NCBI GenBank assembly: GCA_914767885.1
Contig: CAJZBQ010000058.1
Coordinates: forward strand, 310,001 to 374,000
Length of the DNA stretch: 64,000 nucleotides
Source of the DNA: Blepharisma stoltei
Taxonomy: Eukaryota > Ciliophora > Heterotrichea > Heterotrichida > Blepharismidae
Direction: 5' to 3'
The notes beneath the pieces were generated by a model. It was not told where the DNA came from and ran no database searches. It saw only the letters and a program-made list of their open reading frames with translations. The position numbers were made by a program, and so were the translations under genes. Positions within the stretch are counted from its first letter, which is position 1. Each line of letters opens with the position of its first letter. This document shows positions 42,214 through 53,475 of this stretch, one piece after another.

Positions 42214-42337
42214 AAGTTTACATTAATTTAGTTAATTACTAAGCTCTATATCCAAAATAAGTGCATTATTGCCTAGTCTAGTACTTTATTGCTATATTAA
42301 AAGAGTAAGAGCTTTAAGCATTAAAAGCATTCTATTC

Positions 42338-43127
42338 TTATTTCAGAATACAATAAATATCGCTTACGATTTTTTCTTTAATTCTTCTTCTAAAATTTAA
42401 AGAAAAATCATTTTCAGGAGCTTCATTAGATAATACAGGCGCATTACTTGGAGGTGCGCCAAACACAATTGCTTTGTTTTTATTAGAACTAAGTGTCCTC
42501 ACTATTCTTGGAAAATTGTATAAATCAGGCTCAGGAAGCTGGAGTTTTTTTGCAATTTGTTGTGCTCTATAGCTTTCTAATTCAAACTTGTTCATATTAG
42601 CAATCGGTGAAAAATTTCCTCTTTGCTCCCTTGAAGCTGTACTTCGATCAAACGTTGATGAAGATCTGCCGGTTTTAGGATTTGATTCTGACCTCCTTTT
42701 TAATACTGAGTTTGAGTAATCTATAGAGTTTTCTAAATATCTCATAGACCCAGGTGATATTTCTTTTTTTATTTTTGGAAGACGAGATTTTTCGCTTTTA
42801 AGCAAATCTGGGCTTTTTTTACGACTTCGTTTTGGGCTGAGTTCGAAATTCTTGGATAAAAGGTTTTTATTTAGGCAGTTTAAAGGATTAAGGTGCTGGT
42901 TTTGATAGATTCTTGTCAGATGGGTCTTGATTTTTCTTGATGACTTTTTTCGGATTTTTAGATGAGACTGCCTTAGTTTTACTTACTCGTTCATTTTCTT
43001 CTAAGGTTAGTTTGCTTGAATCGTTGGGTATATTAGGGAAATCTTTGGTGGATGTCTAAATATAAGATACTATAGCGTTTTCTGGATCAGCGGAAAATCT
43101 AGCAGTTGATATATGATCTTCTTCCAT
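42338..43127 (-). CDS. Basic hypothetical protein
   Basis: Start ATG 43127; a 15-nt intron (43056-43070) is clear. The downstream ORF (42338-42870) is in a frame that needs one more removal of 1 mod 3 bases; a 19-nt gtaagt...cag segment near 42975 would do this and gives a smooth product, but is longer than the other introns. The protein is basic and Ser-rich with KKS and RRS runs and no recognised domain. A cytoskeletal or nuclear role is only a guess from composition. Confidence 0.55.
43056..43070 (-). other. 15-nt intron
   Basis: On the minus strand gtatcttatatttag; removal joins PENAI to TSTKDFP. Confidence 0.85.
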
Positions 43128-43537
43128 TTACAATCTCCAAGTTAATAATGTTTGATTGTTTCATTTGAATTTATTATAAGAAACAAATAGCTTTAAATTG
43201 ATATAAAATTCTATTTCATGCCTTCAATTACATTTTTAAAATAATTATTTCTGTAAAAAGTTCTTTAAACTTGCTAATTTAGTTTCCATATTTTTATCAA
43301 AACTTAATATCAGTCAGAAATGGAGAAGCTATAGAAATTGGAAGACCAAACCTTATTTTACATGAACTAATACTAAATCTCTTATAAAGCACCCCTTAAA
43401 CTCAATAATACAAATAAGTCTATATTCCATATTTTTCTGATATAAAAAATGATTCTGACGCCTCCATGCTATTCACTTTCAGTTTCCATATTGATCTGAC
43501 AAACAGAAATTAATCACCTAATCACCTATATATAAAA
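43128..43537. other. Spacer between divergent genes
   Basis: AT-rich, about 410 bp; nothing recognised. It presumably contains both promoters. Confidence 0.4.
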
Positions 43538-44366
43538 ATGCTTAAAGAATCTCTAAAAACAGTAAGAAAACTTCAAAGTAATTCTGAAGTTTATACCCAA
43601 ATAGCAAACTCTTTTCAAGCAGCATTTGCCAGAACTCCTTTGCCTTTATATCTCCGCATAGCTTTTCACGATGCTGGGACCTTTGATAAATTCACAAATA
43701 CTGGTGGACCTAATGGAAGCATATTAAATGCAACTGAGCTAGCACGTGATGAAAATAAAGGAATTAGTACCGTAAAAGATGTGTACCTTAATATTATTCT
43801 GTATTGCATCAAATACGCTTTATTACTTTTAGCATTAAATCGCAGATAAAATAGCATAATTTATTCTAAAACTATATAAAACCTCCTTTCCTTCAGTATC
43901 ATTGGCTGATATCATTCAAATAGGAGGATATGTATCTGTAAGTGCTTCAGGTGGACCAGTAATGCCATTTAGATTTGGAAGAGCCGATTGCACTGCTTCT
44001 ACAGCTGACACTGATGGAAGAATTCCGGATCCATCTAGCAAAAATGTCAGAGCAATTTTCAGATCTATGGGATTTAATGATATAGAAACTGTTGCATTAA
44101 GTGGCGCGCATACTCTAGGAGGCCTTAGATTTGTAGGCCCACAATTAATTCCATTTACAAATCAGCCACTTGTGTTCAGCAATAAATATTATCAGCTTTT
44201 ACTCCAAGCACAGCAGCAAGGCTTGGCTCGGCTGATTTCTGATTCATTTCTTGTAATGGATCCTGCGTTGCTAGCAATTGTGCAGTCTTTCGCAAACAAT
44301 AATGATTTGTTTTTCAGCGAATATTCTAAAGCTCATGTGAAGCTATCAGAGTTGGGGTACCATTAA
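43538..44366 (+). CDS. Class I haem peroxidase (ascorbate peroxidase-like)
   Basis: Removing an IES of 88 or 91 bp (about 43789-43876) gives about 246 aa. The distal site is [12 protein letters not shown] (Arg and His kept; Phe where many have Trp), followed by [18 protein letters not shown], a FRFGRADC block, the proximal [10 protein letters not shown] and the C-terminal [12 protein letters not shown] are typical of class I peroxidases, which remove hydrogen peroxide. It is short and without signal peptide, so probably cytosolic. Confidence 0.9.
43789..43876. other. IES, AT-rich (88 bp; 91 bp alternative)
   Basis: TA 43789/43877 gives [16 protein letters not shown] 43784/43875 gives [13 protein letters not shown]. 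Both are in frame and fit the family. Confidence 0.8.
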
Positions 44367-44686
44367 TAAATAATACAATTATAAAAATCAGGATTAATAA
44401 ATAACAATCTTCAATTATGTTAGACCATAATATCTGATTATATGGAAACACCTATAAAATATGGAATATTTATGACTACTCGTATGACTTGTCATTTTCT
44501 CTTCTAAAGACAAGGCTTTGTCATACAAGTATCTTATGAAATTAAAAGTCTCTTATAAATATATTTAATAATCATAACAAATTTTCTTAGCTAAATATAA
44601 TTCCAGCCAAAGACCATTAAAGCTCGATTATCGAATTTCCCGCAATAATATTGAAAAACTAAACTAAAATACAAATATTTTATTAC
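44367..44686. other. Spacer between convergent genes
   Basis: AT-rich; no gene or repeat of note. Confidence 0.4.
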
Positions 44687-45211
44687 TTATGGCATTTCAC
44701 CTTCAGCATGTTTAGCCATATGCTGAGAAAGTATATATTTATTATAAACCGATTTCCCACATATAGGGCAGCTTACCCTAGTAATTTTGTCATGAACTTG
44801 GTTTATATGAAATTTAACCGCATATTTATGCTTGAATTTCTTCCCACAGATATCACAGGACACGACTTCTTTGCTTTTAGTGTGCTGCTTTCCTAAATGT
44901 TGCTGAAGCCCTTTGTGGGTTTTGAACGTTTTATGGCATAAATGGCACAGAAAATCGTCATTCTCGAAACTTGAAATAGCCGAAAGGCAGGGGCTTGCTG
45001 AAGAATCATCAGAAATAATCCCTAAATCTAAATCCAAGAAGTCAATTGTGTCTTTGTCAAGTTCAAAGTCCTCGATTAGGCAATTACGAATTTTGGCCTT
45101 TGACAAAGAATTTATGGGAGAATTTTTGTTTTCTTGGGTAAATTGGCTGCAATATAGCAAGAAGTATTTGCTGCTTGGCAAAACTGAATCGCTCCTTATA
45201 TATTCCATCAT
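44687..45211 (-). CDS. Three-finger C2H2 zinc-finger protein
   Basis: 174 aa from ATG 45211. An acidic N-terminal half (LIEDFELDKDTIDFLDLDLG) precedes three C2H2 fingers: CHLCHKTFKTHKGLQQHLGK, CDICGKKFKHKYAVKFHINQ, CPICGKSVYNKYILSQHM. The third finger lacks the usual linker phenylalanine. Likely a nucleic-acid-binding regulator; target unknown. No IES or intron. Confidence 0.9.
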   Translation of the reverse strand: MMEYIRSDSVLPSSKYFLLYCSQFTQENKNSPINSLSKAKIRNCLIEDFELDKDTIDFLDLDLGIISDDSSASPCLSAISSFENDDFLCHLCHKTFKTHKGLQQHLGKQHTKSKEVVSCDICGKKFKHKYAVKFHINQVHDKITRVSCPICGKSVYNKYILSQHMAKHAEGEMP

Positions 45212-45916
45212 GTTTTATTAATTATTAAGTATTTCATTCAGTAAAGGCAATTTATTTGAAAATGGTAATAGAAAATGCTTAATGTATGTCCAAAATATTA
45301 CCCAAAGCTTGACTATTGAGTTAATTTACTTTAAAATTCATTTAGAGAATAATAGCATCTAGAAGGAGAGTCTATTCAAAAACTAAAAATTAAATTTCCT
45401 TAGTTTTTGGCAACAAATACTTATCAATATTGGATTTTTGAATTTTGACCTTAGATTAATATAATACATAAGGAGTAAAATTTTCATAATGCTAATCATT
45501 TCAAGGATTATATTTAAAAAGAAAACTTGATTTATAGCTTTATTCTTAACGGAAAATTTATTGCAGCTTATATAGTTAATTCGCATATTTTTCCAGATCT
45601 AGAATAAAAATTTTACTATTCATATTTGAAAGCTTTATATTTTAATGATTAAATTTCAAATAAAAAGCCAACATCACTTGCTTTATATTAAAGTTCTTAG
45701 GCAATCAATTTTTGTCCCTTTTAAAATGTAACTGCTGAGTTTTTACCTATCGTCAAAATTTTGTTTACTGTGAAAAATGCTATGATCGAGATCTCAATAA
45801 TTTTTAATAATTTTCTTTTCCAAATTTAATTATCTTTTGTATTATCTATACAATTTAAATTACCATCAAATCATAAATTTTATAAATTTATATTTAAATT
45901 ATTTAGCAATTTTAAG
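45212..45916. other. AT-rich spacer
   Basis: About 700 bp without a convincing gene; short frames here are AT-driven. Confidence 0.4.
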
Positions 45917-46918
45917 TTAGAGATCATTCTGCCGATCTTTCAAAAACATTTTTTCTATTTGTTTGGCATCAGTAAACTTTCGAATTTTTCTGATTGTTTT
46001 TCTTTGGCTCATCGCTTGAGTCAACAAAAACGCAGTTTCTTGATTTTTTGCTACATGAAGTGGCAATTTTTTTGAGTTACTCCTAATATGTGGGCTTGCA
46101 TTATTGGCTAGTAGAATTTTTACACAATTTAAGTGTCCATTCCTACAAGCTAGATATAAAGCTGTTCTGTGTGTCTAATTATCTTTTACCATATCGACTT
46201 CATCTACGAACGCGTTTTTTGATAGCAAAAGTTTGATTATGTCTGGCTGGTCTCTCACAGCTGCCCAATGTAAAGCAGTCATTTTCATTGAATCAAAAAC
46301 ATGCACAAGTCACTTATCTTTTTCGATTAAATCAATAACAATTTCAGTTTTTCCATTTTTGCAAGCATTGAAAAAATTCATTGAATTTTTTCTCCCAAAT
46401 GCTTTAGTCCCAATTAATTTGGGTAAATTGGCGAGCTCTTTCAAAGTGATATTGATAGCTTTTAGATGTTTTAGGCTAAATTTTAAGCATTCTCAATAGT
46501 TTTTCTTGGGTTTTTCCATTTGTTTTAGTATTGTCTTCATTGAAGTTATTGTATTTGAAATATCGTATATTTTTAAAGGCACATTTTCCATCATATTTAC
46601 TTTTTTAGTAATTTCTTGATTCCTTGGCGTTATAAGTCTGTAAGCTTCTCTGTGAAGAGTAATTTTAAACACTTTTGGTTTATACTCTGGCTCTTTATGG
46701 ATCATCAATTCGCTTGTCTTTAACTCAGTCCTAACTGATTCTTGATTAAAAAGAGCAGTAGGAGAGGGAGTTCTATTTCTGCTGTTTCTCAATGTTGAAT
46801 AATTAGGCATTGATCTTATCCTTAAATGGTTTCCCCTGGGCTCTGGCGTTTGAAATCGCAAAGTTTTAATTGGAGTCCCTTGTAGTGAATTTTTGCTTCT
46901 TATTCTAACAAGACCCAT
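45917..46918 (-). CDS. Ankyrin-repeat protein, 328 aa
   Basis: Reading TGA as Trp and removing a 15-nt intron (46175-46189) joins a basic N-terminal region to a C-terminal ankyrin array. Repeats include NSMNFFNACKNGKTEIVIDL, MTALHWAAVRDQPDIIKLLL and RTALYLACRNGHLNCVKILL, with a degenerate fourth (KLPLHVAKNQETAFLL). Under the standard code the gene would appear to end at 46493. Ankyrin arrays bind proteins; the partner is unknown. Confidence 0.85.
46175..46189 (-). other. 15-nt intron
   Basis: On the minus strand gtaaaagataattag; it carries an in-frame TAG and its removal restores the ankyrin repeat (DEVDMTHRTALYLAC). Confidence 0.95.
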
Positions 46919-46946
46919 TTTTTATGAAATCATGGAATTATTATTT

Positions 46947-48260
46947 TTATAAGATTTCGTCAGGAAAGCATTCAAAATCTAATATCTGTTCAGACGAATT
47001 ATCTTCTGAAGATTTATGGATTATTTCCTGCTTTTGTGTTATGTTGGTACAAGCTGAAAAAATGATACTACGGAAATCTTCATCTACTGCCTGTCTTCTT
47101 CTGAAAATTTCAATGAATTCTTGGATTTCGTTAGAAATATTAATGTCTTCAATATTTTTGGTGGCTGAAATTACAGAAATTGACAGTAAAATAGGATAAA
47201 TTGATCCTATTTGCAGCTCTGGGTCTTTAAGTATAGTAAGTAAGCATCGTAATAGAGCATTTATATCTGAGAAATTTAAAACAAAATCTCTTCCTGATTG
47301 ATAATTAAGAAGATTTGCAAGAAGAGCGCTCCCAAAAATTTGAATAAAAGGATGTGAGCGTGATTTCCTCATAATTTGTGTGTATAATAAATTTTTAATC
47401 AGCCACTCAATAAAATCTGTCCTTGAAATCATCATGCAGACTTCATCTTCTGAATATGTCAATTTCTGTAATATAGAAATGGAAAATCTCTGAGAGACAC
47501 TTCCAGATGGTGCAATTTTTGCAAAATTTATAAAGAAATTGATTAATCATTCTGCATTATTTGCTAATATATATTGTCTGCCTTGCTGGCTTGAGCATAA
47601 TATTGAAACTATTCCTAAAATATTTTTCTTTGTATTTCGATTATCAACTTCTAAAAATTTTTTCAAATTATTTGAAAATATATTTCTTGCTACCAGCGAA
47701 TTTAAATAGTCTTGCCTCCCTTCTTTAGGAATTAACAATGATTCGTTTCTGAGCTCTATAAGATTCTTGTTTAAAGAATTATAGTCTTTAGAATTTAAAT
47801 TTTCTAAGATCCTTTCTTTATAGTCTTGAACTTTTATAGAAGTTCTTTCAAAACTCTGCTGAACCTCATCAATTTTTAAGCCAAATTGACTACAGAGCCT
47901 GGAAATTTGTAGTCGATAATTCGCAATTATTTCTTGATCGGCATTGAGCCTCAGGTTTTCTATTTTTTTGATTAAGTCTGCCGCTATTATTAATGCCTTT
48001 TGTCAAGCCTCAATTAATTTTTTATTTTCATTTTCTCATTCTTTAACTTTCTCTGAATCTCTCATCAGCTTATGAAATCTTCATTCAGATTCAGTTATTC
48101 CCATAGATATTTCATTTTGAGCCTTCATTTTAAACTCTTTTGACACCTTTTTCGCTCTAATTTCTGCTTTAAAACATTCAAATGTGCTTTCAAAGTTATT
48201 TTCAGTCAAAAACTCCTTTATAAATTCATATAGAACTTCTGTGTCTGGTTCAGTTGACAT
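46947..48260 (-). CDS. LisH and armadillo-type protein, ARMC9-like
   Basis: With TGA as Trp (five or more sites) the frame is open for 437 aa from ATG 48260 to TAA 46947. The N-terminus is a LisH motif (VLYEFIKEFLTENNFESTFE), followed by a coiled coil and a C-terminal helical repeat region (NILGIVSILCSSQQGRQYIL, LLANLLNYQSGRDFVL). LisH plus coiled coil plus ARM repeats is the layout of ARMC9, a basal-body and ciliary-tip protein, but ARMC9 is longer; identity is probable rather than certain. Confidence 0.72.
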
Positions 48261-48299
48261 ATATATTTATGCCATTAGCATTAATATTAACATTACTTA

Positions 48300-48690
48300 G
48301 AATGTTTAACGTGCTTCTCCAGCTCTACAGGGTGATTCAACAAAGCCACAAGGGCTCATCCCAGTAGACACCAACTGATGACGTCACCGGGCATATCTGA
48401 CGTCACCCTTTTTATCGGGTCAACGAACCATCCTAAGCAAGTGACGGTCAATTGGTGTCCAGATCTCATGGGCTGCGTTGCCTTGCTCAAAACTTGACTC
48501 CTGCACCTTTGGGTAGCCCACCAAACATCTAAGGATCAGGCCAGGAGGCTGTGAACCCCTCCCCGTTGCTTACCTGATATAGCTGGATAAGGTCTCTTAG
48601 GAAAACTGAGCCATATAATAATAAAATTGCCAAAGGAAAGAAAATTCCTTCAGAAAAGAATTTTCTCGACGACGCCATTTTATTATTATT
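48300..48690 (-). mobile_element. GC-rich retroposon-like element
   Basis: Read on the minus strand it begins near AATAAAATGGCGTCGTCGAG, like the two retroposons inside genes, and encodes a short frame (MASSRKFFSEGIFFPLAIL...). It contains two GTGACGTC words shared with 40290-40455. A clear target duplication was not found. Confidence 0.5.
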
Positions 48691-48699
48691 ATATATGCT

Positions 48700-48922
48700 T
48701 TTTTGCCTTGAGTGGCGCGGTACGGGCGCCACTTCGGCAAACTCCTTCTTCCAGTTGGCCGAGCCAACTCAGGTTGGTTCGGCCAACTAGAATTGACAAG
48801 TCTCCCAAAAGGCCTCACTTGTCAATTCTCCAGTTGGTCGAACCAACCTGAGTTGGCTCGGCCAACTGGAAGACGGAGCTTGCCGAAGTGGCCCCCATAC
48901 CGCGCCACTCAAGGCAAAAAAC
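48700..48922. repeat. Large foldback palindrome
   Basis: Arms of about 100 bp (48701-48799, 48815-48921) pair closely around a 15-bp loop, with outer ends ttttttgccttgagtggcgc and its complement. GC-rich arms would form a strong cruciform or hairpin. Confidence 0.85.
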
Positions 48923-48955
48923 TATATATATTTATGCAATTATGAACATTAAATC

Positions 48956-50121
48956 ATGAATACGAAAGATTTAGAAGCAAAGTGTCTTATAGACTTAACA
49001 TTAGAAAGTGAAAAAGCTGGGGAATGGGACCAAACCAACTTTGCTATTGAGGAAAATTTGGAATCAAAAATATCATCTTGGAATGGCCAAAGTCCACGAA
49101 CACCAAAAATCACTCACATAAAAGACAGAGAAGCATCTACTCAGCTTCACGGCTTTTCAATGCACATTGAGAATTTTAAAGAATTAACACCAAAATCGCG
49201 AACTCCTACTATTAGTCTTACTCCCCCCCCCCCCCTCCGTGAGCGAACAAAAAAATTTTGTTCGCTCACGGAGGGGGGTTAATTTTTTTTTTTTAAAAAA
49301 AATTTATATATAAATTTTATAAAAAATATTTTTTTCGAAATTTAAAAAAATCCTAATTTGCAAAAATTGGGAAGCAAATATTAATTTAATTTGCAAAATT
49401 TATGTTTTAAAACGCAATTTGTTTAAAATTAAACAGAATTAGCTCTAGATTTCATTATACTAATTATCACTTATATATCCAAATTTTTTTCCATTAAAAA
49501 TTTTTTCTATTAAAAAAATTTTTGTTCACTCACGGGGGGTGGTTTTTGGTCAAAAAATGGCGATTTTTCTAATGGTTTTGTTCGCTCACGGAGGGGGGGG
49601 GGGGAGTTAGTAAGAAAATAGTATATGAAAAAGCACCTATATTCCCTTTTAAAATCCCTTATAAATCTCAAACTCCAAAGCCAAAAATTGAATTCATTAA
49701 GTTCAAAATCAGCAATAAAGACAAACAAGCATTTTATTTTAGATCTCCTTTAAAATGATCAGAAAAGATCAAGACAGATAAAACAATGACAAGGCCGAAA
49801 TCGACATTTCGTGGAGTAAATCTAATATAGATTGATCAATTATTGGAAATGATAAATAGCCCCAAATCAAGTACTTTACCATTTTATAAGCCTACAAAAT
49901 CAACTTTTATGAAGCCAAGCACTTCAACAATGAAAAAGATCACATCGCCAAGGATACAATTAACAGCTTCACATTTTCAGTCAAGAAAAACCAAAAGCAA
50001 TGACCCTTCATCAAGGTTTTCTAATCAAAATAATTTTGACATTTCAAGAATTTCAAAGAAAAAGCGAAGATTTTCTAATTTGAATAGTCTGAATATGAAG
50101 GTATCTGAAAGCTTAAAATAA
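48956..50121 (+). CDS. Basic Ser/Lys/Pro-rich hypothetical protein, 253 aa
   Basis: Removing the IES at 49219-49607 and a 15-nt intron (49816-49830) gives 254 codons from ATG 48956 to TAA 50121. The N-terminal third is acidic; the rest is strongly basic with TP and SP sites (SRTPTISLSKK, RPKSTFRG, KKITSPRIQ, SKKKRRFSN). No domain recognised. Composition suggests a disordered phosphoprotein; location and role unknown. Confidence 0.65.
49219..49607. mobile_element. IES, MITE-like family (389 bp)
   Basis: Full-length copy, inverted relative to 15254-15641 and nearly its reverse complement. Removal joins PTISL to SKKIVYE in frame. Confidence 0.92.
49816..49830 (+). other. 15-nt intron
   Basis: gtaaatctaatatag; removal joins TFRG to IDQLLEM. 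Confidence 0.88.
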
Positions 50122-50165
50122 AGTCCATTCAATATAATTTCTTATGTACTTATTAATAATAAGTA

Positions 50166-51365
50166 ATGTCTGATAAGGACACCAAAGATTTAGGCTATAC
50201 TATGGTTCGGCCTTCATTTTTTGATCTCGCTGACCCAAATGCAGGAATTTATAAATGCGAGCTTAAAGGGCTTTATATTCTGCTTGTTCTTATCAGCACT
50301 TTTTATATCGGAATATCTGCTGTCCAGAGATTTTCATCAGTAGGATATTTCTGAGAAGATGCCCTATTTTGGGCTATGGCAAAAGATTGGCTTATAGTGG
50401 CTCTAGCGTATCCATTCCTTTTCGCATACTCCTTTATGGCTTATTTTCTTCAAATTCTTATAATAAAAGGCTTATCTTACAATTTATCTGTAGTATTCCA
50501 GCATTTGTCACAAGGCTTCATGTTTTTGGTTGTCTCATATATCATTGTTACATGAGACTGCGGGTTCAGTCAAACAATGTATATGACGATCCTTTGCTTT
50601 TGTTTTTTCATGAAAATGCACTCTTATACGATGGTGAACAGAGATTTGAGGGAAAATCAAGATAAATCTGAAAATAAATATCCTAAGAATATTACAATTG
50701 CTAATTATGCCAATTATTTATTGACCCCTGTGCTGATTTATCAATTAAGTTATCCGAGAATACCAAAATTTAGACCAGAGTATTTTTTCAAAAAACTGAT
50801 TTTGTTGTTTTTTCAGCTGTTTTCAATGTATGTAATTACATCGGATCATATTATGCCAGCACTTGCTAGAGGAAAGAGTATACAATTTTTGGATTTATAT
50901 TGCAGATTGATTTTGCCAACTCTTATTGTATATTTACTCATATTTTTTGTGGCTTTTGAGCAAATATTAAATCTCCTTGCTGAAATATCAAGATTTGGAG
51001 ATAGAGAATTTTATCAAGACTGGTGAAATTCATTAAGTCAATCAGATTTTGCTAGAAAATGGAATAGGCCTATACATTTATTCCTTTATAAACATGTTTA
51101 CCTAGAACTGCGAACTCGTTATGGATTCAAAAATATGGCTTCGTCTCTATTTACCTTATTATTTTCATCCCTTTGCCATGAAATGATTGCAGCTTTGATC
51201 TGTAAAAAAATACGCTTTTATTTATTGGGGATAATGTGGTTGCAATTCCCCCTGATTTTTCTAGTGAAGACAGTTAAAAACGATTTGTTTGGGCTTTACT
51301 TGTTTCTGATAGGAATAATCGCAGGTCCTCCCTTAATATTAACTCTCTATGCAGTTTCTATTTAA
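50166..51365 (+). CDS. Sterol O-acyltransferase-like MBOAT enzyme
   Basis: MBOAT enzymes of the SOAT/DGAT1 group esterify sterols or diacylglycerol in the ER. The 399-aa frame needs TGA as Trp several times. It shows many membrane segments, the MKMHSYTMVNRDL block, the FYQDWWNS motif (SOAT-type FYxDWWN, with one Trp written TGG and one TGA), KWNRPIHLFLYKHVY, and the catalytic His in LCHEMIAALICK. FYxDWWN favours sterol O-acyltransferase over DGAT1; substrate is inferred. Confidence 0.88.
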
Positions 51366-51386
51366 TCCCGCCTTTAAATAATTAAA

Positions 51387-51896
51387 ATGGAAATTCAAAT
51401 AGAAAACTCACGGCTGCTTAAATTTTACCAAATATTTTTCCTTCAGCTGAACAAACTTGTGTCTCTGATTGACCCAAAAACAATTTTAAGCCTTTTATCT
51501 AACGTTTCCCCTGACATTGTATCCGAAATTGAGTCTTCAGCTACAGAAAATATCCGAGCTTTTATGAAAATTTCCAAACAAAATTTTGAAGCTTTTTTAT
51601 TAAAATATGACATTCCACAAATGCTGGATAAATTAGAATTTAAAGAAATCGAGAATAATCTGATTGAGGAATGCAATGTGACATCAGAAGCCGCTGAAAT
51701 TCTGAGAAGTGTGTTTAGTGGAAAAGAAGCAAGTTTTCCTCAAGCAAGAATTGGGCTTGAAAGATTTGTGGAGCAAGCTAAATTAGAATTGAAAAGGGTA
51801 AGGGAAGAAAATTATTTATTGGAGAGAAAAAGAGAAAATTTATATGACGAAATTAATGAACTGAGGCAAATCGTATTGGAAAAATGCAATAATTAA
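51387..51896 (+). CDS. Helical/coiled-coil protein, 169 aa
   Basis: Open frame from ATG 51387 to TAA, 21 bp after the acyltransferase. An N-terminal helical domain (residues 10-125) is followed by a charged coiled coil (LELKRVREENYLLERKREN). Family not recognised. Confidence 0.65.
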   Translation: MEIQIENSRLLKFYQIFFLQLNKLVSLIDPKTILSLLSNVSPDIVSEIESSATENIRAFMKISKQNFEAFLLKYDIPQMLDKLEFKEIENNLIEECNVTSEAAEILRSVFSGKEASFPQARIGLERFVEQAKLELKRVREENYLLERKRENLYDEINELRQIVLEKCNN

Positions 51897-51990
51897 TTTT
51901 TGTTAGAAAATTATTTTCACCTTTAGCAGCTAATAATAATTTACTTACTTATAATGCCATTAGAAATCTCATTCTAATATGAAATTGTAA

Positions 51991-53393
51991 ATGTCAAAAC
52001 AAGCTGAGTTATGCGACCAAACTCCATTTGAGCTCATTTCTATCTTAAATGAACTTATTGACTCAGAAAATTTTGATGGCATGACTATAATGTTGCAAGA
52101 ACTCGAAGAAGCTGGCTACGAAAAATTTCATCAAGTGCTCCTTATGGCTTTTCAAAGACTCATCAATAGGAACTTTCTCACGAGAGCCTTAGATTTATTT
52201 ACAATTTTTCCAATTTTGTGCTATTATGAAAAAAGCATTGAAGGATTTTTAGCAGATTGTCTCTTTGATTCTATCTGCAGTGGCAATGAAGATAAGATAA
52301 AAAATTTGATTGATTGTTTTGGAAACTATACAGCAGTAACTAACGCATCAACACTCACTCAAAACTGAAGCCACAAGACAAGGAGGAGACAGAAGGTACC
52401 GGAAGGACACTCGTAAGAGGGATAGATCCTCTGGGCTGGAGTCGAAAAGCAGTAGAACCTCCTATAAGGGAGGGTCTTTGGTGACTGCATCACCAATATT
52501 ACTAGCGCCTGACTTTTAATAATCCTAATCTTAACGCATCAAATTATAATTTATTTGAATATGCTGTGGTTTTGGGGAAATTTGAAATGGCCAAAATGAT
52601 TAGAGAAACACTGGGGGTTACAAGTAATGAAGGATTTTTATTGATCAGAGCAGCAAGATTAGGAAAAGTTGAAATTTTAGAATACTTGTGAAAAGAGATA
52701 GGGATGTATACAACACAAACTGATTTATTGCTGAGATACGCGATTAAATCAGGGTCTCTAGATACCTTAAAGTTTATTCGCTTTGAAATTGGAATAGTTG
52801 ATTACAGAGAGTCTGAAATCCTTGAAATTGCCATCTATCAAGCTATAGAAACAGCAGATTTCAATAACTTGGAATTTTTATTGGTCTATTTCAAAATGAA
52901 TTTTAATCCCAAAAAAATTTTACCAATGGGAGATACAGAGCCCCCACCTAAGCACTGCTTATATGAATCAATGTGTAAATTAGCTGTAATGAACGATACT
53001 GATTTCATTAGGTATTGCTATTATGTTTTAAAAATTGACTTTGCTACCTGCAACCCCAAAAGTGAATGAGCAACTTATTTAGATCTGCTTAAAATTTCAG
53101 TAAAAAATTGAAACTTAAAGCTTCTTAAAATTTTGATAGAAGAGCTAGGACTAGTAACTCGGATAATCCCAGATGTCCTAGGAGAGTGCTTGATTTTCTA
53201 TATTTTACAATTTCCTGGTGAAGCCAAAGATAAAAGGAAATTTTTGGACTATTATTTGAAATATGAAACCAAAGATAATTTGAGAAGCATCAAGGATTTT
53301 CTCACCCCAGAAATGATTGCTATGCTTCAAAATGCAAAAATGAAAAGCTCAGATGCTTATTCGAAAAAGGCGAAATATTATACACAAGATTAA
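51991..53393 (+). CDS. Ankyrin-like helical-repeat protein, 403 aa
   Basis: Removing the 191-bp retroposon (52341-52531) and reading TGA as Trp gives one frame. It consists of repeated paired helices of about 33 residues (LFEYAVVLGKFEMAKMIRE, LIRAARLGKVEILEYLW, LLRYAIKSGSLDTLKFIR), like degenerate ankyrin repeats. No catalytic domain. Function unknown. Confidence 0.72.
52341..52531 (+). mobile_element. Short retroposon with 11-bp target duplication (191 bp)
   Basis: taacgcatcaa flanks it (52341-52351, 52532-52542). The insert is GC-rich with a 3' tail (aataatcctaatct) like those of the other retroposons. The duplication starts with TA, so TA-to-TA excision removes it exactly (AVT-NASNYNLF). 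Confidence 0.88.
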
Positions 53394-53475
53394 TTATAGT
53401 GCTAATTATTTCTGTTTATTTTTTGTTATAGTGCAAGCTATATTGGTTTTCAATAAGCATGGCTTAATTTTTAAA

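Larger units (their letters stand above)
48261..48955. other. Divergent spacer filled by inserted DNA
   Basis: Between two divergent starts lie a GC-rich element (48300-48690) and a large foldback (48700-48922). Similar tatatatttatgc words flank the whole block (48260-48274 and 48924-48938). Confidence 0.6.
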
